Shown here piece after piece: positions 6,931-15,174 of a DNA stretch of 64,000 nucleotides. A program made the position numbers and the translations under genes. The stretch spans positions 1-64,000 of the forward strand of contig CAZFKP010000004.1 in assembly GCA_964518725.1 (NCBI GenBank), given 5' to 3'. Source of the stretch: JANRKF01 sp964518725 (GTDB lineage Bacteria; Pseudomonadota; Alphaproteobacteria; Rickettsiales; SXRF01). The notes beneath the pieces are model-generated. The model ran no database searches. It was not told the origin of the DNA and was given only the letters and a program-made list of their open reading frames with translations. The stretch's first letter is position 1, and each line of letters starts with the position of its first letter.

Positions 6931-8715
6931 CTACCATCTCCGGCGGGTGGAATTCACCAAATCCTTCGCAAACTCGCGCATGGAAGTCAATTCATTTTCC
7001 TGCCAGGCGACACGGGCAAAAAGCGCCGGATCGTGCAGCCCGGCGCAGCGAGCCGATAACCGGGTGATGATCCGGCCGATATCCTCGCGCTGTTTTACAA
7101 GGTAGGCCGGCGCAAGCCCATCTGCCGTCGAGTCCGCTACCACCTGCGGGTCGATATGGAAATAGGTTTTGCGGTAAGTATGAATCATGACCGGGATATG
7201 GTTGGCGAGCGCCTCCTCGATCGTGCCGGACAAGTTGCACACCATCAAATGTGTGCGCGCCATCAGCTCCGGGAAACGGCTGGTGGTATCGACCCGCACC
7301 TTGTCACTGATGCCGAGCTTGGCAATATGTGCCTCGACGATTTTCTGGTGCGTGGCGGATTTTTTATTCTTGAGTTTGATGATCAGCTCGACGTTATCGA
7401 GCTTGCCAACTTCCTCAACCAGCTCAAGAATGGCGAGCAAGTATTCATCGGCGGTTTCCTTGCACCACGGCACATGGTGGAACGCATCCGTGTAATTCCC
7501 GGCTTGCAGAATGACAAACTTCCCATCCGCCGCTGCCTGATTGGCAACTTTCCCATACACGTTGATGCGGGTGAGTGTGTAATTCGTATCGTTGCGAATT
7601 TCGGGATAGAGCGCCGCCGTCAGCGGCGACTTCGGAAGCGCGTGCGTGGTGTAGGGCGTGATGAGGTGTTGTTTGGCGCCCCACGACAAGGTGGCCAACC
7701 GCGAAATGGCTCCATGCTGCACGGTGTGGGTGCCGTGATTAATCATCGCATGCTTGCCACCAAGCGCGTGCAGCTCGGCAAGCCCCCCAAGCACATGCGG
7801 ATAGTTGGCATGTTCGGACACCGCAACATCCGGCTGGAAACGGCGGACGATCCGCTGCCCAAGCGCCAGCTCGGTACGAATAAACGGCAGGTAAAGCGCC
7901 ACCATCGCCTGCACGGCAGGGTGCATGGCGCGGGCAAACAAATCCGGAACGATAAACGGCGCAATGACCTCCCGATACCGACGAGGCCATGCCGCACGGA
8001 AAATATAAACCGGCTTTCCGTCATCCTTCGTCGTCGCCAGGCGCCGCAGCGACTTGATAAAAAAGCTGGTCGTCTTCCACATGGTTTTCGATACGTTGCG
8101 AGTGTGGAACGCAATCGGATGCTCGCCACATTCAATCATAGCGCGAATCACCCGCTTGGGCAGCTCATCACCGTAATCCATGACTTTGAGGCGACGGCTA
8201 CGCCCGACAAAGAACCCGACGATAACATTGTACGTGCTCGCAAGCAGATAATGTGCCGCCGAGTAACGGGTGTTGGCATAGGACAGGATATCCGGCGCCA
8301 CTTGCCCGGCAAGCGATGTGAACATCGTATCGTAATCGCCCCCTGCCAGCCGCTTGCCACGCACCCAGAAAAATTGCCCACCGCCGGAACGCAGCGCCCG
8401 GAAGCAGAAATGCAGGTGGTAGGTGCAGCACAGGAAATTATGGACAAGCGTCGCCAGGCTTTCTGCCTCAAGTGCGTTTAAGTGATATTGTTGCGTCGCC
8501 GCCTCGACAATGCGCCGCGTATCGCGTTCGGCCAGCACGACCACCCGCGCATGCGACCATGCACGGTAAATATCAACGGTCGAGACGACATGATAACCAC
8601 GATCCTTTAGAAAATAGGTGGCATTGGGGCAACATGACACCACCACATCCAGTGGCTGGCTGCTCTTGGCAAGTACCCGCGCCTGCGCGATATTCAGCAC
8701 CATGGCGGTGGTCAT
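6931..8715 (-). CDS. Large GT-B-like capsule/surface-glycan biosynthesis protein
   Basis: 594 aa. The start at 8715 has a strong GAGGGGG ribosome binding site and lies 13 bp after the ABC transporter stop; the longer frame would run into that gene. The N-terminal 300 residues are not recognisable (PNATYFLKDRGY, LVHNFLCCTYHLHFC). The C-terminal half has INHGTHTVQHG near 345, FVILQAGNY near 425 and SGTIEEALANHIPVM near 530. That layout is shared with CDP-glycerol glycerophosphotransferase and capsule polysaccharide GT-B proteins. It is probably a transferase acting after export-linked assembly. The family is uncertain, and the N-terminal half may be a separate domain. Confidence 0.55.
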   Translation of the reverse strand: MTTAMVLNIAQARVLAKSSQPLDVVVSCCPNATYFLKDRGYHVVSTVDIYRAWSHARVVVLAERDTRRIVEAATQQYHLNALEAESLATLVHNFLCCTYHLHFCFRALRSGGGQFFWVRGKRLAGGDYDTMFTSLAGQVAPDILSYANTRYSAAHYLLASTYNVIVGFFVGRSRRLKVMDYGDELPKRVIRAMIECGEHPIAFHTRNVSKTMWKTTSFFIKSLRRLATTKDDGKPVYIFRAAWPRRYREVIAPFIVPDLFARAMHPAVQAMVALYLPFIRTELALGQRIVRRFQPDVAVSEHANYPHVLGGLAELHALGGKHAMINHGTHTVQHGAISRLATLSWGAKQHLITPYTTHALPKSPLTAALYPEIRNDTNYTLTRINVYGKVANQAAADGKFVILQAGNYTDAFHHVPWCKETADEYLLAILELVEEVGKLDNVELIIKLKNKKSATHQKIVEAHIAKLGISDKVRVDTTSRFPELMARTHLMVCNLSGTIEEALANHIPVMIHTYRKTYFHIDPQVVADSTADGLAPAYLVKQREDIGRIITRLSARCAGLHDPALFARVAWQENELTSMREFAKDLVNSTRRRW

Positions 8716-8728
8716 CGCACGCGCCCCC

Positions 8729-10468
8729 TCATAGCCCGAAATGGTTGCGGTAGAGCGCCGATTCGGCCATGAGCTGGGCATGCGTTCCAGTCGCCGCCAC
8801 CCCGCCCTCATGCATCAGGATCATCGTATCGGCATTCACCACCGTCGATAAGCGGTGGGCAATCACGATGGTCGTGCGGCCTTTACTCAGGCGGTCGAGC
8901 GATTCCTGGATGTCAGCTTCGGTCTTGGGATCAAGTGCCGAGGTCGCCTCGTCCATCAGCAGGATCGGCGCATTACGCAGGAACGCACGCGCAATCGCAA
9001 CGCGCTGCTTCTGCCCGCCGGAAAGCGTCTCCCCAGCATACCCTAGCCGCGTGTCATAGCCTTGCGGCAACTGCATGATAAACTCATGGCACCGCGCCGC
9101 TTTCGCTGCTTCCATGATTTCATCCGCCGTCGCGCCGTCGCGCCCGTAGCCGATATTATTCATTACCGTATCGTCAAAAATAAAAATATCCTGCGACACC
9201 AGCGCCAGATGTTCGCGCACCGAGTCGATGCTGCACGCGGAAAGCTTCTGCCCGTCGATCAGCACGCTCCCGGACGTCGGCTCATAAAATTTCATGATCA
9301 GGTTGAAGATGGTGCTCTTGCCGCTGCCGGAATGGCCGACCAGCGCAGTCTTCTTACCCGCCTCAAACGTAACCGAGATATCGTGAATCGCCTGCATGCC
9401 GTTCGGATAAGCAAACCCCACCGCATCGAAGACGACCTGCGCCCGGCTGACCTGCAATGCCGCGCCATGCTCACGGCTGATATAGTGTGGCTTGGTATCG
9501 AGCATATCGAAATAGCGCTCAGCCGCGACATACCCCTTCACCATCACCCCGCCGGAATTGGACAGGCTCCGCACTGGGCGGGTGAACATCATCAGCGATG
9601 AAATAAAGGCAACCAGGTTGCCTTCAGTCATCCGCCCCTGGATCAGCTCGTTGCCGCCGAACCAGATGACAAACGCCAGCGATACCCCGCCGATAATCTG
9701 TATCAGCGGCACACTGAGGAGCGACACCATGTTGGTCTTGGTTGAGAACGCCTCCACCTCGTCAATGTAGCCGGAGAGTTTTTCAATCTCGAACGCTTCC
9801 TTACGGAAAGCCTTGACCGTGCGGATACCAGTCAGGCTCTCGATCAGCCGCGTGTTGAAATGCGCGTTGCGGTCATTGACCTGCCGGTTGAGTTTTTTAA
9901 GCCGCACGGTAATGCGCCGCAGCGGCATGAACGCAATACCGAAACCGACCAGCGACACAACCGTGAGTTCCACGCTCTGGTACAGCATTACGCCCAGCAG
10001 CCCGATCGAGGTAATAAGCTGACGCCCCCACGCATTGAAGAAATTGGAAATCGCGTAGGAGATGTGAATGATCTCTGATACCAACCGCGATGAGATATTT
10101 CCGGAATCGTGCGCGCTGTAAAATTCCAGCTCGTTGTCAATGATATGCGAGAACAGCGCCTTACGCATGTCGGCGATCAGCCGGTTGGTAACTTTCCCCA
10201 TCATATAATTCGAGGCATACAGCGTCGCAGCCTGCACGCTAAACACGATAATAATCAAAAGCGGCACCACCACCAGCGCCGTGATGTTCTTCTGTTTGAA
10301 AATCTCGTCGAAGGCTTGCTGGATAAGCAGCGGCTGCGCGCTGGTCGCCGCCGATGAAACCACCAGCAACACAAAAATCATCAGAAGCGAATGGCGATGC
10401 TGCCGGATAAAATGCTTCCAGAGCCGTATACTTAGGGAGATCAGCCTCGCGGTTTGCACTGTTTTCAT
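8729..10468 (-). CDS. ABC exporter, fused permease and ATPase, MsbA-like
   Basis: 579 aa, the usual size of a half-transporter of the MsbA/lipid-A exporter family. Six membrane segments occupy residues 20-310. The ATPase domain has Walker A GHSGSGKST near 376, the Q-loop VSQDIFIFDD, the signature LSGGQKQR near 480 and Walker B ILLMDEATSALD near 500, with the H-loop histidine in IVIAHRLST. It would act as a homodimer in the inner membrane, flipping a lipid-linked glycan or lipid A. It is first in the minus-strand unit that continues with the GT-B-like and GT8-like genes, which suggests the exported substrate is made by them. Confidence 0.9.
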   Translation of the reverse strand: MKTVQTARLISLSIRLWKHFIRQHRHSLLMIFVLLVVSSAATSAQPLLIQQAFDEIFKQKNITALVVVPLLIIIVFSVQAATLYASNYMMGKVTNRLIADMRKALFSHIIDNELEFYSAHDSGNISSRLVSEIIHISYAISNFFNAWGRQLITSIGLLGVMLYQSVELTVVSLVGFGIAFMPLRRITVRLKKLNRQVNDRNAHFNTRLIESLTGIRTVKAFRKEAFEIEKLSGYIDEVEAFSTKTNMVSLLSVPLIQIIGGVSLAFVIWFGGNELIQGRMTEGNLVAFISSLMMFTRPVRSLSNSGGVMVKGYVAAERYFDMLDTKPHYISREHGAALQVSRAQVVFDAVGFAYPNGMQAIHDISVTFEAGKKTALVGHSGSGKSTIFNLIMKFYEPTSGSVLIDGQKLSACSIDSVREHLALVSQDIFIFDDTVMNNIGYGRDGATADEIMEAAKAARCHEFIMQLPQGYDTRLGYAGETLSGGQKQRVAIARAFLRNAPILLMDEATSALDPKTEADIQESLDRLSKGRTTIVIAHRLSTVVNADTMILMHEGGVAATGTHAQLMAESALYRNHFGL

Positions 10469-10491
10469 GATAGCGACAGGCCTTAAGAAAT

Positions 10492-10566
<75 letters not shown>

Positions 10567-10610
10567 TCGACTCACAAACGCGGTTTGTTAAAACCCGACG
10601 GAGGAACGTG

Positions 10611-10638
10611 AATATAAGTATTTTCGTTTCATTTGCAA
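10611..10638 (-). promoter_or_regulatory. Sigma-70-type promoter of the tRNA-Gly gene
   Basis: On the minus strand TTGCAA (10638-10633) and TATATT (10616-10611) are separated by 16 bp. Transcription would begin near 10604, giving a leader of about 38 bases before the mature 5' end of the tRNA at 10566. No other gene is downstream before the ABC exporter. Confidence 0.6.
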
Positions 10639-10694
10639 GCTTTACTTTACATGCGGTTAAATGCTAGTATTTCTGGAGCTTACAAGGAGTTATC

Positions 10695-10871
10695 ATGACC
10701 ATTATCGACAAGGCGTTGCTTGATTTGTTGGTCTGCCCGCTGACTAAGTCAGCGCTGCAATATGACGAAGTGCGCCAGGAACTTATCAGCAAAGAGGCCA
10801 AACTCGCCTATCCAATCCGCGAGGGCATCCCGGTCATGCTGGTCGATGAGGCGCGGAAACTGGAAAGCTAG
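10695..10871 (+). CDS. Trm112/YcaR family small protein
   Basis: 58 aa with an AAGGAG ribosome binding site 6 bases before the ATG. The sequence [17 protein letters not shown] followed by [13 protein letters not shown] is the conserved core of the Trm112-like (UPF0434/YcaR) family. The usual zinc-site second cysteine of CPxC is absent (CPLTK), as in many bacterial members. The role of the bacterial family is not settled; eukaryotic Trm112 activates tRNA and protein methyltransferases. Its TAG stop shares the palindrome CTAG (10868-10871) with the stop of the convergent ubiH-type gene. Confidence 0.85.
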   Translation: MTIIDKALLDLLVCPLTKSALQYDEVRQELISKEAKLAYPIREGIPVMLVDEARKLES

Positions 10872-12076
10872 CCGGCCTTCTTGAAGCTCTCCGGCAGATC
10901 GCCAACCAGCCCCATCGCATGTTTCATCAGGAATTTTTTGAGCCCGGGCAGACGGTTCACACCCCACAGCCCAAGGCCACGCGCAACCTTCACCGGTAGC
11001 AGGCTGCTGCAAAACAGATGGTTAAGCCCATCGGTTACACCAAGCATCGACACATTGTCGAACCGCCGCCAACGCTGGTAATGGGCAAGCAGTTCCTCCG
11101 ACCCGAGATCACCGCCGGCATCGGATTGCTTGCGGATCAATTCTGCAAGCACTGCCACGTCGCGGAAGCCGAGATTCACCCCCTGCCCGGCAATCGGGTG
11201 GATCGCGTGCGCCGCATCGCCGATCAGCCCAAGGCGGGTGGAAACATACCGGTTGGCATGCGCGAATGAGAGCGGATAGACAAACCGCTCACCGGCAATC
11301 GTGATGGCGCCGAGGTAGGTGCCGACACGCTCGGTAATTTCCTGCTCGCATTCTTCTTTCGGTAATTCCATGTAGAGCGATACGCGGTCGTTCGGCTCCA
11401 CCCATACGAGCGACGAACGCTGGCCGGTCATCGGCAGCACCGCAAAGGGCCCAGCCGGCAGGAAACGTTCCTGGGCAAGACCATGGTGAGGTTGTTCATG
11501 GGCGATGGTGCAGACAATCGCCGTCTGTTTGTAATCATGCTGGGTGAGGCCGATGCCAGCGAATTCACGCAGCGCAGAATATTTTCCATCCGCCGCCAAC
11601 ACCAGCGCAGCAACAAATTCACGCCCATCGGCAAGCGTTACCACCGCCTGTTTCTCATCGGCACGAAAGCCGCTGATATGTGCCTGCTCGACAAGGTGCA
11701 GTGTTGGCAAAGCACGTGCAGCTTCGTGCAATACGTGGCGCGTATAACGATTTTCGACGATGTAACCAAACGGTTCGTTGCCAATATCGCGGTGGTCGTA
11801 GTGCACAAAAAACGGCGAGTCACCGTCCGACACGCGAATATCCTGAATCGGTTCGGCGTGCGGCAGCATCGCGTCCCACACGCCAATCGCCGATAGCAAT
11901 CGCGCCGATCCAAGCGCAATGGCGCTCACGCGCCCATCGAAACTCGGCTCAAGCTGCGCCGGCAGGGACGTGCGCTCCAGCACCGTGACGCGCAGACCAG
12001 TGCGCGCCAGCGCAACCGCCATGCTCATGCCGACCAGGCCGCCGCCAGTGATAATGATATCTATTCTGTTGTCCAT
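10868..12076 (-). CDS. FAD-dependent ubiquinone biosynthesis hydroxylase, UbiH/UbiF/Coq6 family
   Basis: 402 aa from MDNRIDIII. The FAD-binding GxGxxG motif is [17 protein letters not shown] at residues 8-24, and the second FAD motif [18 protein letters not shown] lies near 280, the signature of UbiH/COQ6 monooxygenases. The DG motif ([13 protein letters not shown]) is near 155. It hydroxylates the aromatic ring of the ubiquinone precursor at the inner membrane; which ring position cannot be read from sequence. Convergent with the Trm112-like gene, whose stop codon it overlaps. No strong ribosome binding site is seen; a start 18 bases upstream is possible. Confidence 0.9.
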   Translation of the reverse strand: MDNRIDIIITGGGLVGMSMAVALARTGLRVTVLERTSLPAQLEPSFDGRVSAIALGSARLLSAIGVWDAMLPHAEPIQDIRVSDGDSPFFVHYDHRDIGNEPFGYIVENRYTRHVLHEAARALPTLHLVEQAHISGFRADEKQAVVTLADGREFVAALVLAADGKYSALREFAGIGLTQHDYKQTAIVCTIAHEQPHHGLAQERFLPAGPFAVLPMTGQRSSLVWVEPNDRVSLYMELPKEECEQEITERVGTYLGAITIAGERFVYPLSFAHANRYVSTRLGLIGDAAHAIHPIAGQGVNLGFRDVAVLAELIRKQSDAGGDLGSEELLAHYQRWRRFDNVSMLGVTDGLNHLFCSSLLPVKVARGLGLWGVNRLPGLKKFLMKHAMGLVGDLPESFKKAG

Positions 12077-12152
12077 AGAGCTATGATGACACATACGCGC
12101 ACTGTCATGGAAGGGGTAAAGTTAAAAAAACATGGCCTTATTTGCCAGAACG

Positions 12153-12743
12153 TTATGCTGAAAGCGACGCGGAAGGTGCACTCGCTTGCCGATCCTGCTC
12201 CGCCTGCACAAACGATTCGTGGCGCGGAGCCAGTAATTTCTCAGCATCCGGCTCACTTGCTTCTTTCTTCTCACTGAATAAATCCTTGGTCAACAGCAGC
12301 AACGAGCCCAGCGTAACACCTGTAACGGCCAATGACGTCAGGGCAATCTTCCATTTTTCGTGCGAACTGAGCAGCTCCATGCGTTTGGAGAATTTTCCAA
12401 ACCCGGCCTCCTGGAAACGTTCGGCAATGGCCTTGTTATAATCCTTATTATTTTTGACAATGATATTGAACGACTCCTCGCTGGTGTAACCACGCGCTTT
12501 CAACTTCTCGACATGCTGCGGGCCAAAATCGTCGCGGAATTTTTTCTTAATGTCATCCACCAGATCCATGGCCGTAAAGTTTGAATAAGACTCCGAAAGA
12601 ATGGTTTGCCACGCGGTAAGGCTACCCAGGAGCACCGAAGAAACACCGGTAATAATTTCGGCCGCCCACGAATCACGGCGTCCGCGTGCCCGGCGCGACG
12701 AACCATCGGATGCTGAATGTGTTGTTTCGTTGTTGTCTTTCAT
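12153..12743 (-). CDS. Small membrane protein of unknown function
   Basis: 196 aa. The N-terminus is hydrophilic and basic (SSRRARGRRDSW). Two hydrophobic segments are visible, near residues 29-47 (IITGVSSVLLGSLTAWQTI) and 136-154 (IALTSLAVTGVTLGSLLLL), with a charged, helical region between them that would sit on one side of the membrane. The C-terminal tail is acidic and Ala/Ser-rich. No family is recognised. The promoter region carries PHO-box-like half-sites (12813-12830), which ties it to the other unknown genes with that motif. No clear ribosome binding site. Confidence 0.6.
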   Translation of the reverse strand: MKDNNETTHSASDGSSRRARGRRDSWAAEIITGVSSVLLGSLTAWQTILSESYSNFTAMDLVDDIKKKFRDDFGPQHVEKLKARGYTSEESFNIIVKNNKDYNKAIAERFQEAGFGKFSKRMELLSSHEKWKIALTSLAVTGVTLGSLLLLTKDLFSEKKEASEPDAEKLLAPRHESFVQAEQDRQASAPSASLSA

Positions 12744-12783
12744 AATATTAAAGCACTGCGCCTGTTAAACTACTCCATGCTCG

Positions 12784-12830
12784 AGTGTACCGAATTCCAC
12801 CCATAAAAACATATGAAGCTTTTGTGACAT
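12784..12830 (-). promoter_or_regulatory. PHO-box-like site upstream of the small membrane protein gene
   Basis: On the minus strand ATGTCACAAAAGCTTCAT (12813-12830) has half-sites TGTCAC and CTTCAT 11 bp apart and matches the PHO-box consensus at 13 of 18 positions. The nearest -10-like hexamer, TACACT (12784-12789), is 23 bp away, about one helical turn further than at the strongest sites. It shares the 13-base core ATGAAGCTTTTxT with the site upstream of 97-1401. Confidence 0.45.
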
Positions 12831-12980
12831 GCCCCTCGCGCATGGCTTGCAAAAAAAATCATCACAAAAAATCACGTCTGCCTATTTTTTCAGCACAATT
12901 CTTCCGCCACAAAACCACAACCAACTGTTATTCAATGATTCATCGCTTGGCACAGGACTTGTTACCATATTCAATGTTTC

Positions 12981-13054
12981 GGTGTGGCATGTGCCATACC
13001 ATTTGTAAACGTCCTGCGAAACTTGGGGGTTGGCGTAAGCCAGCCCCTTTTTTT
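12981..13054 (+). ncRNA. Candidate small RNA or leader ending in a Rho-independent terminator
   Basis: Two perfect hairpins lie in a 348-bp stretch without a gene (12744-13091). The first, 12981-13000, is GGTGTGGC-ATGT-GCCATACC (8 bp, one G-U). The second, 13025-13047, pairs GGGGTTGGC with GCCAGCCCC around a GTAA tetraloop and runs straight into seven T (13048-13054), a textbook terminator. A CATATT -10-like hexamer at 12966-12971 would start the RNA near 12979. This gives a 75-base RNA. The alternative is a transcription attenuator for exonuclease III, whose ATG is 38 bp downstream. No ORF with a ribosome binding site fits inside. Confidence 0.5.
13025..13054 (+). terminator. Strong Rho-independent terminator upstream of xth
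   Basis: Nine-base-pair GC-rich stem (13026-13034 with 13039-13047), GTAA loop, followed by TTTTTTT. It ends any transcript entering from the left before the exonuclease III gene, or ends the candidate small RNA described at 12981-13054. Confidence 0.8.
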
Positions 13055-13091
13055 ACATTGCCTCACGGTCAGAAGCTGGTATCCAGCTCCC

Positions 13092-13883
13092 ATGAAAATC
13101 GTTTCCTGGAACATTAATTCAGTACGCCTGCGCCTTCCGTTACTGAAAAAATTAGTGGAGCAATGGAATCCTGATATCATCTGCCTGCAGGAAACCAAGG
13201 TCGAAGATGGATCGTTTCCGCATGCCGATCTGGTGAGCCTCGGCTTCCCGCATGTGATTTTTTCTGGCCAGAAAAGTTATAACGGCGTTGCCACCCTCTC
13301 CAAAGTTCCGCTGGCCGAAAAATCCACCCTCGATTTTGCCGGGCTCGACCACCGCCGCCACATCGGCGCCCTGCTGCCGGACGGCACGGTACTCCATAAT
13401 TTCTACATCCCCGCAGGCGGCGACATTCCCGATCCGGTTGAGAACCCGGCCTATGGCGCAAAGCTCCGCTTCGTCGAGGAAATGCAGGATTGGGCAAGAC
13501 GTGAATATAAAACCCGCCAGCGCATGATCGCAGTCGGCGATTTCAATATCGCACCACTGGAGCATGACGTGTGGTCGCACAAGCAACTGCTGAATGTCGT
13601 AAGCCACACCCCAGCGGAAGTGGAACGCCTGAACGCACTGCAACAAACGATCGGCTGGTGCGACACCGCACGGCACTTCACACCCGGAACGGAAAAGCTC
13701 TATAGCTGGTGGAGCTACCGCAACCGCGACTGGAAAGCCTCCAACCGCGGACGGCGGCTCGACCATATTTGGGTCACGCCGCCACTGGTGGCATCGCTTA
13801 CCGGCTACCATACGCTGGCTGACGCCCGTGATTGGGAAAGCCCCTCGGACCACGTGCCCATCGCCATCGACTTAATGCTTTGA
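13092..13883 (+). CDS. xth: Exodeoxyribonuclease III (AP endonuclease)
   Basis: 263 aa starting MKIVSWNINSVRLR, which is the canonical ExoIII start. LQETKVEDGSFP near residue 33 supplies the Mg-binding glutamate, AVGDFNIAP near 150 the Asp/Asn pair, and SDHVPIAIDL at the C-terminus the catalytic Asp-His. The enzyme cleaves at abasic sites and trims 3' ends in base-excision repair. A longer reading frame starting at 12984 runs through the terminator and is not coding. Probably a single-gene unit. Confidence 0.95.
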   Translation: MKIVSWNINSVRLRLPLLKKLVEQWNPDIICLQETKVEDGSFPHADLVSLGFPHVIFSGQKSYNGVATLSKVPLAEKSTLDFAGLDHRRHIGALLPDGTVLHNFYIPAGGDIPDPVENPAYGAKLRFVEEMQDWARREYKTRQRMIAVGDFNIAPLEHDVWSHKQLLNVVSHTPAEVERLNALQQTIGWCDTARHFTPGTEKLYSWWSYRNRDWKASNRGRRLDHIWVTPPLVASLTGYHTLADARDWESPSDHVPIAIDLML

Positions 13884-13950
13884 TTTCGGTTGGTATATTA
13901 GTGTCGCCTGTGGTATAAGCGCTGGAAAACCAACCTGTTGCAGGATTGAC

Positions 13951-15174
13951 ATGAAACGCCACCAATCCCCGCTTGCTAGCCGGCTCTTTGGCGGAAGCGC
14001 CATACTCCTCGCGCTGTACACCGTGCTTTTCGGCGGCGCTCCCAGCCTGTCGAGCAGCAGTGCCGAACGCATTCTTTCCGAACTAGACACTCACTTTTCC
14101 AGCGAGGCAAGCAGGCGAGGCAAGGAAGCAAGGCTGCAGTACAGCACCGTCGATATCCACGGGTTCGCCTACGATAAATGGGCGCGCGTCATGAACCCCT
14201 CGTTTGATTTCATCTACCAGCAATGGCAGGGTGGAAAGCGCGTTGGCCTCTCCACCGAAACCCTTGACCTCCTGCCCGATCGCACGAACGGCACGCGCCT
14301 TCACATGCGCCTCGGCGATGTGGTCAACATCATCCTGAGCAGCGAATTGCTTGCCACCCTCGAACCACTGAAGCCTATCCACTACGTGGTCAACTACAAA
14401 GCCGCCAACAATGGCGAAGGCAGTAAGCACCGGCTCATCATTCCCGGCGATGTTCGCATCAACACGCTGGATCCCAAACGCTCCATGACCGTTGCGCTAA
14501 CCACACCCGTTATCGCGGACATCACCTTCTCGGAACCGCAACATAAGACCAGTATCAAGGCAACGTCGAGCGGTGTTAGTATTCAGGGCGACCGCGGAAG
14601 GTGGAATATCATAAGCAGCGACATTCGTTTCGACGCGTCGCAACGGGCGTCCGATGTGATTGAGAGCAAAGGCACCATCACTCTCGATAATCTAGGCTAC
14701 CACAATGCAACGGGCAACGCGCCAGCCTACAGCCTCACCGCCGCATGGATGATGAAAGAACAGCGCAACATCAGCGGAGCAACCGACGCTTCGGTACTGA
14801 CCATTGAACATTCACTGCTCACCGACGGCAACGTCAAAATAGCTGCAAACGGCGCCGTGCATTTTGACCTTGATGATGCACCCTACGGCGAGATCGTCGT
14901 TGAAATCGCTAACCCCTCAGAATTCCTGAAAAGCGGGTGGATTGTGAAAGACCGGCAGGCCGAGGCCGCCGCCCTGCTGAATGATATGATGGGCACCGAC
15001 ATGGCAACACACAAGCAGGCGATTATCACCATCGAGCGCGCAAAAAACGGCGGCTGGATGATCGGAAAACTGCCATTGGCAACGCTGCTGGAAAAAGATT
15101 TTATGGGACTATTTATTTTTAATGAGAGAGCAATCAATGAGCAAGAAACAACAAGCGGCGACAAAACTTCCTGA
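13951..15174 (+). CDS. Predicted exported or membrane-anchored protein of unknown function
   Basis: 407 aa. Residues 10-30 (SRLFGGSAILLALYTVLFGG) are a signal peptide or membrane anchor preceded by KRH. The rest is a beta-rich soluble region that looks periplasmic (repeated short hydrophobic strands such as YVVNYKA, MTVALTTPVIADITF, ITLDNLGYH). It has the character of the alphaproteobacterial DUF2125-type proteins, but I cannot assign it firmly. The stop lies 38 bp inside the oligoendopeptidase F gene, so the two are probably co-transcribed. A possible promoter (TTGGTA and TATAAG) is at about 13890-13919. Confidence 0.65.
   Translation: MKRHQSPLASRLFGGSAILLALYTVLFGGAPSLSSSSAERILSELDTHFSSEASRRGKEARLQYSTVDIHGFAYDKWARVMNPSFDFIYQQWQGGKRVGLSTETLDLLPDRTNGTRLHMRLGDVVNIILSSELLATLEPLKPIHYVVNYKAANNGEGSKHRLIIPGDVRINTLDPKRSMTVALTTPVIADITFSEPQHKTSIKATSSGVSIQGDRGRWNIISSDIRFDASQRASDVIESKGTITLDNLGYHNATGNAPAYSLTAAWMMKEQRNISGATDASVLTIEHSLLTDGNVKIAANGAVHFDLDDAPYGEIVVEIANPSEFLKSGWIVKDRQAEAAALLNDMMGTDMATHKQAIITIERAKNGGWMIGKLPLATLLEKDFMGLFIFNERAINEQETTSGDKTS

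Noticed and set aside
7156..8481. 441-codon open frame on the plus strand
   Set aside because: It is antisense to the GT-B-like gene, which has a strong ribosome binding site and family motifs; the plus frame has none.
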